From Ruminococcus sp. (lineage in GTDB: Bacteria; Bacillota; Clostridia; Lachnospirales; Lachnospiraceae): a DNA stretch of 64,000 nt. The first letter of the stretch is position 1, and every line of letters begins with the position of its first letter. The notes under the pieces were generated by a model. It was not told where the DNA came from, made no database searches, and saw only the letters and a program-made list of their open reading frames with translations. The stretch spans positions 62,001-126,000 of the forward strand of contig JACERV010000004.1 of NCBI GenBank assembly GCA_013911065.1, in the 5' to 3' direction. Positions 52,808-59,835 of this stretch are shown here, piece by piece. A program made the position numbers and the translations under genes.

Positions 52808-52820
52808 TTCTCTTTCCCTC

Positions 52821-53651
52821 CTAGCGGTTTACTTTCCAACGAAGGAAATATTTTTCTGCACGCGACAAGAACATTGAAAGAACCGCTCCTACTGCCCCGA
52901 TTACTACCATACCTACGATTACAATATCCGGCCTTGCAACTGTACGTCCAATCTGTATCATATATCCAAGTCCGGCACTTGCAGCAAGCATTTCCGCTGC
53001 CACCAACGTCGACCATGAATTGCCAAGTGCCACCCGGATGCCCGCAAATACCATGGGCAGTGAAGACGGAACTCCAACCTTTATAAATATCTGCCAGTTT
53101 GGCGCTCCAAATGTCTTTGATACATCAATTAATGTCTGACTGGTCAGTTTAATTCCCGTATAGGAGTTAATCACACAGGGAACAAACGCCGTAAAAAATA
53201 TAATTAATGCCTTTGCCTGTAAACCGACTCCCATCCATACAACGACCAGGGGAATCCAGGCAATGGGCGGGATCGGGCGGATCAATTCAAAAATAGGACG
53301 GATAAACCGGTCGGCATAAGTCCACCAGCCCATTAAAAGTCCCAGCGGTACACCGATTACGATAGCTGTTAAAAATCCGGATAATGCTACTTGCAGAGAT
53401 GCCAGAATATTTACACTCAGCACATTTCCGTCCGGCGCTTTGCTGCCTAACTTATCAATTAAGGTGTCAAGAATCGTTGTCGGTGCAGGAAGCATCCTTG
53501 CTTCTACCCACCCCAGCATGACTGCTAACTGCCATATAACTAAAACAGAAAGTATACCTGCCGCACTCAGCAGGATATACTTTATGTTTTCTTTCTTTTG
53601 ATTCTGACGCCACGATTGCATTTTCTGTTCCAAACTTTGTTTATCAATCAT
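52821..53651 (-). CDS. NitT/TauT-type ABC permease 1
   Basis: 276 residues, a cytoplasmic N-terminal helix ('KQSLEQKMQSWRQNQKKENI') and about six membrane segments. The coupling loop reads 'TFGAPNWQIFIKVGVPSSLP'. It is the first permease in the gene order after the binding protein; the second lies 13 bases downstream. The two share the same general motif but differ in many positions. Confidence 0.9.
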   Translation of the reverse strand: MIDKQSLEQKMQSWRQNQKKENIKYILLSAAGILSVLVIWQLAVMLGWVEARMLPAPTTILDTLIDKLGSKAPDGNVLSVNILASLQVALSGFLTAIVIGVPLGLLMGWWTYADRFIRPIFELIRPIPPIAWIPLVVVWMGVGLQAKALIIFFTAFVPCVINSYTGIKLTSQTLIDVSKTFGAPNWQIFIKVGVPSSLPMVFAGIRVALGNSWSTLVAAEMLAASAGLGYMIQIGRTVARPDIVIVGMVVIGAVGAVLSMFLSRAEKYFLRWKVNR

Positions 53652-53690
53652 TTTTGCGCAGTCTCCTCTTCTACGTTCATTTCGTTTATA

Positions 53691-54824
53691 CTATTCTGCA
53701 CTCTGCACATCTTTTAACAGCTGCACATCTGTATGACCTTCGAATTTTCCAAGATCATCTTTCGTGTAGTTCCCTACTGAAACAAAAAATTCTAATACAT
53801 TCACCAGGTTCTGCTCCATTACAGTCAGCTCAGAACCTTCTGCCGTATCTTCCATCATTGCAATTGCCTCATCTAATGTATAATAGGTGTCCGCTTTCAC
53901 ATATTGGCTTGCAGTTTCCGGGTCCAGAGAACTTCCGTTTTCGTCGTTCATATCCACGCAATAATCTACCACTTCTTCCTCATTGTTTCTCATCCACTCC
54001 AAAGTCTCAAAGTATACCTTCAGGAATATCTTCATTGCTTCATAAGTATCTTCATCTTCATAGCTGTTTTTATTTACTACAAAGTTACACATCAGACCGG
54101 AATCAACTAACGGACCGCTTGCTACTGCGGTATACTTATCATCCTGTTCCAGCATCTTGAATGTTCCGCCGCTTCCTGTCAGTACGCAGACGTCACCTTC
54201 CCCTGCAAGGAATGCACTATAAGCAGTTGCCGGGTCCATTGCTACGAAAGTAACATCATCCTGAGTCAGTCCAAACCCCTCTAACATTTTAATCAATACA
54301 TACTGGGTAACACTTCCGGTATTGCAAAGAATGGATTTTCCCCTCCAGCTGTCTGCATCTCCGTAAATTTCATCGTTGATAGAGTTATTTCCTGTCCCTG
54401 CTGCCACGATTTCGGAATCATTTCTTGCAAAAACATATTGAGTTCCATCATCTGTGTTGCTTGCTCCGACTACTTTCGCATCATACCCCAATACTCCCGC
54501 GAATACACCGCCAACTCCCGTACAGCCGATATCCCATCCGTCAGAAGATAAGGATTCCATCTGCACCGGCCCGTTTGTAAACAAAGTTTCCTCAATCGTT
54601 AAACCTGCTTCTTCAAACAATCCTTTTTCCTGTGCAATATATACAGGCAGGAAATTTAAGCTTCCTCCAATTCCCGAAACATTTAATTCATATTGTGCGG
54701 TTTCTGAACCGCCTTCAGAACCGCTTCCTCCTTTGCTGCTTTTTCCGCATCCGGCTAATGCCCCGACCAGCAATGTAACGGAAAGCCCCAACGCCACTGC
54801 TTTCATTAACTTTTTCAATCTCAT
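53691..54824 (-). CDS. NitT/TauT-type ABC solute-binding lipoprotein
   Basis: 377 residues. The lipobox is 'LVGALAGCGKSS'. A Gly/Ser linker precedes the NMT1/SsuA-like fold ('YELNVSGIGGSLNFLPVYIA' and 'GLFEEAGLTIEETLF'). It delivers the ligand to the permease pair at 52-53.7 kb. It is the first gene of the 12-gene operon; its promoter at 54882-54910 is preceded by the LacI-type operator. The ligand class (sulfonate, nitrate, pyrimidine-like or other) is not set by sequence. Confidence 0.92.
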   Translation of the reverse strand: MRLKKLMKAVALGLSVTLLVGALAGCGKSSKGGSGSEGGSETAQYELNVSGIGGSLNFLPVYIAQEKGLFEEAGLTIEETLFTNGPVQMESLSSDGWDIGCTGVGGVFAGVLGYDAKVVGASNTDDGTQYVFARNDSEIVAAGTGNNSINDEIYGDADSWRGKSILCNTGSVTQYVLIKMLEGFGLTQDDVTFVAMDPATAYSAFLAGEGDVCVLTGSGGTFKMLEQDDKYTAVASGPLVDSGLMCNFVVNKNSYEDEDTYEAMKIFLKVYFETLEWMRNNEEEVVDYCVDMNDENGSSLDPETASQYVKADTYYTLDEAIAMMEDTAEGSELTVMEQNLVNVLEFFVSVGNYTKDDLGKFEGHTDVQLLKDVQSAE

Positions 54825-54881
54825 AATCTTCCTCCTATATGTTTGTTTATTTTCCCGATTTATTCGGATTGAATTAATTGG

Positions 54882-54932
54882 ATACTAGCATTTCTTACAA
54901 CAACTTTCAACACATTTTTACCCAAACGTTTG
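54882..54932 (-). promoter_or_regulatory. Promoter of the large operon with upstream palindromic operator
   Basis: Minus strand TTGAAA (54910-54905), 17 bp, TAGTAT (54887-54882). The palindrome CAAACGTTTG (54923-54932) lies exactly 12 bp upstream of the -35. The same 12-bp spacing occurs at the larC and tauE-type promoters (57839-57889 and 58737-58787). Confidence 0.8.
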
Positions 54933-54958
54933 CTTTATTACCAAAAACGTAGTATGAT
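54930..54958 (+). promoter_or_regulatory. Promoter of the lacI-type gene, overlapped by the operator
   Basis: Plus strand TTGCTT (54930-54935), 17 bp, TATGAT (54953-54958). Its -35 overlaps the right end of the palindrome CAAACGTTTG, so binding there should repress the regulator's own gene. Confidence 0.65.
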
Positions 54959-55003
54959 AATTTTTAATATTATATACAAAATTAAGGTTTTTAGGAGGTA
55001 GCT

Positions 55004-56029
55004 ATGACACTAAAAGAAATTGCAAAAGAAGCTGGTGTTTCCATCTCTACGGTATCCAGGGTGATTAATGACAGCAATTCAAAAGCCGCCAGCAAAGAAG
55101 TGCAGGAACGTATCTGGGAAATTGTGCGCCGGACAGGATATACACCTAATTCTGCGGCACAAAACCTAAGAACATCAAAAAAAGGGAAAAGAAATAATTC
55201 ACGCGCCTTATCCTGCTTATTCGCCCGTACACCAAACGATCCCAATGATCCTTTTTTTTCTACGATTGCAAAAAACGTTGAAATTGAAGCCTACAAGCAT
55301 AATTACATTATGAAACTATCTTTTACATCCATTGATATTACAAAGCCGGAGACTTGCCGGTTAATCCTAAATAATGATGTGAGCGGTGTTGTCATTCTTG
55401 GACGATGTGATAAAGCAACTTTAAAGTTTCTGCGAAAATATTTTAATTATGTTGTTTACACAGGATTAAATGAAATTGACGCAAACTTTGACCAGATTCT
55501 ATGCAGTGGATATGACGTGAGCTTATGTGCTATGGAATATTTAGTTGAACTGGGACACCAGCATATTGGATACTTGGGTGAAGTGTCTTCAGAAAATCGT
55601 TACGTGGGATATAAAGCGGCAATTGAGCGGCATCAACTGCCTTTCGACAATTCTTATGCCTGCTCCACTCCGTTTTCTTCCATCGGAGGTTATAACGGTG
55701 CCATGAAACTTTTAGATTCCCAGCCGAAGCTGACCGCTGTTTTCTGCGGCAATGACATGACAGCAATCGGTGCAATCCGGGCAATCAAAGACCGGGGATT
55801 AAAAATTCCCCAGGACATTTCTGTCATCAGTATTGATGACATTGATGCTGCCCAGTATCTTTCACCTATGCTGACTACCGTACATATTCCTCTTGAGGAG
55901 ATGGGAAGGCAGGCAGCAAAGACAATCATCGACCGAATCAACGGCGGGCACACAACACCGATAAAAATAAACTTCCCATGCTATCTGGCTAAACGGGAAA
56001 GCTGCGGCAAACCACGAAAACAGTTATAA
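55004..56029 (+). CDS. LacI-family transcription regulator
   Basis: 341 residues. The N-terminal helix-turn-helix is 'LKEIAKEAGVSISTVSRVIN', followed by the hinge ('YTPNSAAQNLRTSKKG'). The effector domain is PBP1-like with 'IISIDDID'-type blocks ('ISVISIDDIDAAQYL') and 'TVHIPLEEMGRQAAKTII'. It probably controls the divergent transporter operon and the LarC/LarE and TauE-type genes, whose promoters carry the same operator at a fixed distance. It overlaps none of these and shares the operator with the divergent operon. Ligand unknown. It is preceded by TTAGGAGG. Confidence 0.93.
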   Translation: MTLKEIAKEAGVSISTVSRVINDSNSKAASKEVQERIWEIVRRTGYTPNSAAQNLRTSKKGKRNNSRALSCLFARTPNDPNDPFFSTIAKNVEIEAYKHNYIMKLSFTSIDITKPETCRLILNNDVSGVVILGRCDKATLKFLRKYFNYVVYTGLNEIDANFDQILCSGYDVSLCAMEYLVELGHQHIGYLGEVSSENRYVGYKAAIERHQLPFDNSYACSTPFSSIGGYNGAMKLLDSQPKLTAVFCGNDMTAIGAIRAIKDRGLKIPQDISVISIDDIDAAQYLSPMLTTVHIPLEEMGRQAAKTIIDRINGGHTTPIKINFPCYLAKRESCGKPRKQL

Positions 56030-56075
56030 CAGGTCATTGAAAAAATTGATGGAATACTGTCAGCCGGGAAAAGAT

Positions 56076-56897
56076 CTAAGACTGCATCCCTATATCCATA
56101 CTTCCGGAACGGAACCCTTCCAGATCTAATGTGATATAGTAGAATCCCTGCTTTTTCAGAAATCTAATAATCTTCTTGCGGTTCTCAATAAAAGCGGGGA
56201 CCGCTTCTTCATCTATTTCTATTCGGACGATCTCATCATGTATCCGCAGCCGCACATTGTAAAAGCCCAACTCCTTAATCATTGTTTCCGCTGCTTCAAC
56301 CTTTTGCATCAACTCAACAGACAGCACCGTTCCATAGGGAAAACGCGTAGCCAGACAAGGGGCTGAGGCCCGCCCGGCTGTGGGTATTTGATACTCTGCG
56401 GCAACTCTGCGCACCTCTTCTTTCGTCATCCCGGCATCTGCCAGGGGGCTTATAATTTCCAATTCCCTAAGTGCCTGGATTCCCGGGCGGTACTCATGTA
56501 AATCGTCCTCATTCGTTCCTTCCAGAACGGTTGAGCTTCCAAGTTCTCCGGCCAGGACCTTCAACTGTTCGAATAAATACTTCTTACAGCGGTAGCAGCG
56601 GTCCGGCGGGTTTTGCGCAATCCCTGCTTCCTGGAATTCATCCACATAAATCACCCGATGAATCGCTCCCATTTCCTTTGCTGTCTGCTCCGCCAGTTTC
56701 AGGTCATTCATGGGGTGCAGTCTGGTATGTACTGTCACCGCATGTACTTTATTCCCTTGTTTTTCAGCCATAAGACAGGCTAATTTTAATATAAGGCTGC
56801 TGTCGGCCCCACCGGAAAATGCAACAACACAGTCTTCTTTTGTATACCTTTCCATCGCAACCAGAAGCCGGCTGCATTTTTCTTCATAATTGTTCAT
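56076..56897 (-). CDS. larE: LarE, sacrificial sulfur transferase for the nickel-pincer cofactor
   Basis: 273 residues. The PP-loop is 'VVAFSGGADSSLILKLA'. The sulfur-donating Cys is in 'SAPCLATRFPYGT', the LarE pattern (ACLASRFPYG in others). LarE adds sulfur to the pyridinium precursor by giving up its own Cys sulfur. It is transcribed with LarC from the promoter at 57839; 15 bases separate the genes. The LarA-like protein at 43106 is the likely client. Confidence 0.93.
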   Translation of the reverse strand: MNNYEEKCSRLLVAMERYTKEDCVVAFSGGADSSLILKLACLMAEKQGNKVHAVTVHTRLHPMNDLKLAEQTAKEMGAIHRVIYVDEFQEAGIAQNPPDRCYRCKKYLFEQLKVLAGELGSSTVLEGTNEDDLHEYRPGIQALRELEIISPLADAGMTKEEVRRVAAEYQIPTAGRASAPCLATRFPYGTVLSVELMQKVEAAETMIKELGFYNVRLRIHDEIVRIEIDEEAVPAFIENRKKIIRFLKKQGFYYITLDLEGFRSGSMDIGMQS

Positions 56898-56912
56898 TAT
56901 TTTTCCTCCAAA

Positions 56913-57743
56913 CTAACTGATCATCAACGCCCGTACAAATCCGGGGCAGTCATACGTTCTTTTTCCGCCTCCCAGGCCAATCTTTTTCACTGTAAATTCC
57001 TCAGGCAATTGTTCTTTCGTCCGAATTGCCGCTGCGATTGCTGCTCCGGTGGGGGTTATCAACTCTCCAAAACAATCTGTCACATGCAGCTTCAATCCAT
57101 TTTCTGCTGCAATATTGGAAACTGCGGGTACAGGAATCGGCAGGATTCCATGCCTGCAGCGGATTGTTCCCTGTCCATCATACAATTCTGTTATGATTAC
57201 ATCATCGATTTCCAGACTGTCGATACAAACAGCCGCCGCAATGATATCTACGATAGAATCCACTGCCCCGGCATCATGGAAATGCAATTCCTCCAGCGTG
57301 GTCCCATGTGCTTTTGCTTCTCCCCGTCCCAAAATCTCGAATATCTTCAAAGCCAGTTCTTTTGCCGTTTCTGTAATCTTGCTCTGTGCGATGATTTCGC
57401 TGACTTCTCTAAGTCCGCGCTGTACGTGATGATGTGCACCCTTATGTCCATGATGGTATGTGTTCCCTTGTTCATAATTGTGCTCCTTATGATGGTTATG
57501 ATTAGAATGCAGATATTCCATGTCATGGTCATGATTTTCATAGGCTGTATCCAGCATTACATTAAAATCACATACATCCAGACCGCTCTTTTCTACGCGG
57601 GAAATCTGAACCCCAAAACCTTCCACGGGAATACTGTTTAATGCCTCAAGCAGCATATCCTGGTCCACCCCCAAATCCAAAAGTGCTGCTACCACCATAT
57701 CCCCACTGATTCCCGATGTGCATTCCAAATATAGTTTATCCAT
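56913..57743 (-). CDS. larC: LarC1-type nickel insertion protein without LarC2 domain
   Basis: 276 residues with the N-terminal part of LarC: 'LECTSGISGDMVVAALLDLG', a His-rich stretch (many His between residues 73 and 107, e.g. 'HSNHNHHKEHN') likely to bind nickel, 'ELHFHDAGAVDSIVDIIAAA' and the end 'GGGKRTYDCPGFVRALM'. Full LarC proteins are about 400 residues, or LarC1 joined to LarC2 by a programmed frameshift. Here the gene stops and larE starts 15 bases later; neither other frame encodes a LarC2 domain. LarC2 could be elsewhere, or this group does without it. Confidence 0.9.
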   Translation of the reverse strand: MDKLYLECTSGISGDMVVAALLDLGVDQDMLLEALNSIPVEGFGVQISRVEKSGLDVCDFNVMLDTAYENHDHDMEYLHSNHNHHKEHNYEQGNTYHHGHKGAHHHVQRGLREVSEIIAQSKITETAKELALKIFEILGRGEAKAHGTTLEELHFHDAGAVDSIVDIIAAAVCIDSLEIDDVIITELYDGQGTIRCRHGILPIPVPAVSNIAAENGLKLHVTDCFGELITPTGAAIAAAIRTKEQLPEEFTVKKIGLGGGKRTYDCPGFVRALMIS

Positions 57744-57838
57744 TGATTTCTACTCCTTTCCGATACCTGACTATAAAACAAAAAGAAACCACAAAAAGAC
57801 TCCGGCTTCTGCCAGCATTCCCTTTATGGTTATGTTTT

Positions 57839-57889
57839 ATTATATATGTATTACGGGAAAAATACAAGCCCATTTCACCCAATCGTTTG
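57839..57889 (-). promoter_or_regulatory. larC-larE promoter with upstream operator
   Basis: Minus strand TTGTAT (57867-57862), 17 bp, TATAAT (57844-57839). The operator CAATCGTTTG (57880-57889, one mismatch to CAAACGTTTG) stands exactly 12 bp upstream of the -35. Confidence 0.8.
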
Positions 57890-57920
57890 CCTAATTTTCC
57901 ACAAAAACCGCATAGCTGAA

Positions 57921-58715
57921 TTATAATGAAAATCTCCATATATTGTAGATATTAATAAGGATAATCATACTCATCACTCCGATAAACAGCTGATTTACCC
58001 TTCTTTCTTCTATCCTGCAGTTCAATGCACTTCCTACTGTTCCGCCCAGGATTCCCCCTATTACCATTACTACAAAATAGCTGATATTGACCGGAGGTAA
58101 GTTGCCCGCAGCGATAACCTGAATCAGACTGGCGATCTGTGAAAACATTATAATATATATAGAATTAAGCGCAGCCTCCTTCGTACCCATAGAAAAAAAG
58201 TATACCAGTACTACAAGATTGATGGGACCTCCGCCGATTCCCAGGAAGCTGGACAGCAGACCTAATAACAAACCGATGATAATATATATGCCGATATTAT
58301 CCCAGTTTTTTGTCTTGATTTTTTCTTTAAAAAGAGTATACAGTAAGGTTCCGGCGGTTATCAACAGCAGCACGATTGCCTGGGTTCTGCCTACCAGTGC
58401 TTCATTATTCAGCCGCAGCTTTAAAGATTGAAAGAGCATCTTTCCGAATATACCGCCCAATACCGCTCCGACGGCCAGAATAGAAGATACCTTAAGATTC
58501 AGCTTACTGCTGCCTTCTTTCATGTTTTTATAAAGCGAAACAGCCGACATCGATAACACAGTACAGCCGGATAGAAAACTAATGCTTGATACGCTCATAA
58601 TTCCCATTGCATCCAGTACTGGTTTAATAATAACGCCGCCCCCAATTCCACAAATAGAGCCTACGATGGATGATAAAAAACAAACAATAAATACAACAAA
58701 TAGTAACGGATTCAT
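57921..58715 (-). CDS. TauE/SafE-family membrane exporter
   Basis: 264 residues, about eight membrane segments. Family blocks: 'IVGSICGIGGGVIIKPVL' at the start and 'GLLSSFLGIGGGPINLVVLV' in the middle, the two inverted repeats of the TauE/SafE fold. It exports small anions, commonly sulfite, sulfonates or other organic acids. It has its own operator-promoter of the same type as the large operon. A strong ribosome binding site (AGGAGGGG) precedes the ATG. The cargo is inferred from context. Confidence 0.9.
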   Translation of the reverse strand: MNPLLFVVFIVCFLSSIVGSICGIGGGVIIKPVLDAMGIMSVSSISFLSGCTVLSMSAVSLYKNMKEGSSKLNLKVSSILAVGAVLGGIFGKMLFQSLKLRLNNEALVGRTQAIVLLLITAGTLLYTLFKEKIKTKNWDNIGIYIIIGLLLGLLSSFLGIGGGPINLVVLVYFFSMGTKEAALNSIYIIMFSQIASLIQVIAAGNLPPVNISYFVVMVIGGILGGTVGSALNCRIEERRVNQLFIGVMSMIILINIYNIWRFSL

Positions 58716-58736
58716 GTTCCCCTCCTGACTATTGTC

Positions 58737-58787
58737 ATTATAAGTTTAAGGAGAACAATATACAAACCATTTTTACGAAAACGTTTG
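58737..58787 (-). promoter_or_regulatory. TauE/SafE-gene promoter with upstream operator
   Basis: Minus strand TTGTAT (58765-58760), 17 bp, TATAAT (58742-58737). The operator AAAACGTTTG (58778-58787) is exactly 12 bp upstream of the -35, as at the other two promoters. Confidence 0.78.
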
Positions 58788-58859
58788 GGTAGTCTTTCAT
58801 ATTAGCCCGGCTTCTTTTCAGGCTGCAATTAACTGCTGCTATATCTTAAATCTCAAAGG

Positions 58860-58903
58860 TTTACAAGTAACAACTCGTGTTGTATAATTAAGTTGTTACT
58901 TGT
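58860..58903 (+). promoter_or_regulatory. ablB-ablA promoter enclosed by a 13-bp inverted repeat
   Basis: Plus strand TTTACA (58860-58865), 17 bp, TATAAT (58883-58888). ACAAGTAACAACT (58863-58875) and AGTTGTTACTTGT (58891-58903) are perfect inverted copies, one overlapping the -35 and the other just beyond the -10. A regulator dimer bound to both arms would cover the promoter. Confidence 0.75.
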
Positions 58904-58930
58904 ATTTAGATTAAATATAAGGAGGTTTTG

Positions 58931-59773
58931 ATGTACGACACTATAGCAAAAATAAATAACTCCGAGATTCAGCATGGCTTTCTTAACAAAAGAATCTATC
59001 TTATGCATTTGCACAAAAGGGACGTGCCTGGAATCTTAGATGATTTAGAACGCTTGGCGGACAGAAATAAATACACTAAAATATTCGGCAAAATTCCCGC
59101 CTCCTGTTGGGAACCCTTTTTAAAACGCGGTTATATAAAAGAAGCGGTTATCCCCGGGTTTTTCGGAGGAAATGAAGACTGTGCCTTTATGGGAAAATAT
59201 ATAGACAAAAAAAGAAGTCTTTCCGTAAATCAAGATATCAATAAAGAAGTGCTGGAAGCTGCCTTGAAAAAATTAAAAGAAAAAAATATGGAGGACTTTA
59301 AACTGGCAAAAGAATTTACTTTCAGAAAAACCAGGCTTGAAGATTCCGGAGAAATGTCCATGATTTACTCAAAAGTTTTTGATTCCTACCCCTTTCCTAT
59401 TTTTGACCCAGAATATCTGAAAAAAACTATGGGTGAAAACATCGTTTATTTCGGCATTTGGAAAGAAAACAGGCTCATTGCCCTCTCTTCCTGCGAAATG
59501 GATATGGACGGAGAAAGTGTGGAGATGACTGATTTTGCGGTTTTGCAGGATTACAGAGGATATAACTTTGCCTGCTTTTTGCTTAATCAAATGGAAAGGG
59601 AAATGAAACTCAGACAGATAAAAACTGCCTATACAATAGCGCGGGCCGAATCCTTCGGCATGAACTGCACTTTTGCGAAATGCGGGTATACTTTTTCCGG
59701 CACACTTATAAAAAACACACAAATAGGCGGTAAAATTGAAGATATGAATGTATGGTTTAAAAAGCTGATTTAA
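58931..59773 (+). CDS. ablB: Beta-lysine N6-acetyltransferase
   Basis: 280 residues from the ATG at 58931; GGAGG is five bases upstream and the in-frame TTG at 58928 is not needed. The N-terminal third has the AblB pattern 'RNKYTKIFGKIPASCW' and 'FLKRGYIKEAVIPGFFGG'. The C-terminal GNAT domain includes 'TDFAVLQDYRGYNFACFLL', the acetyl-CoA loop. It acetylates beta-lysine to N-epsilon-acetyl-beta-lysine, a compatible solute. ablA follows downstream on the same strand, as in other Clostridia and methanogens. Confidence 0.92.
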   Translation: MYDTIAKINNSEIQHGFLNKRIYLMHLHKRDVPGILDDLERLADRNKYTKIFGKIPASCWEPFLKRGYIKEAVIPGFFGGNEDCAFMGKYIDKKRSLSVNQDINKEVLEAALKKLKEKNMEDFKLAKEFTFRKTRLEDSGEMSMIYSKVFDSYPFPIFDPEYLKKTMGENIVYFGIWKENRLIALSSCEMDMDGESVEMTDFAVLQDYRGYNFACFLLNQMEREMKLRQIKTAYTIARAESFGMNCTFAKCGYTFSGTLIKNTQIGGKIEDMNVWFKKLI

Positions 59774-59835
59774 AATTGTTTCATACCCTTACAAAATAAC
59801 CTATTTATCTGTTCACAAACTCAAGGAGGTTTTTG

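Noticed and set aside
54923-54932. CcpA cre site
   Set aside because: The core CAAACGTTTG lacks the TGNAAnCG arm of cre, and three sites share a distinct fixed-spacing pattern that fits the local LacI-type regulator better.
56898-56912. Programmed frameshift from larC1 into a larC2 as in Lactiplantibacillus
   Set aside because: All frames run straight into larE after 15 bases; no LarC2 sequence follows.
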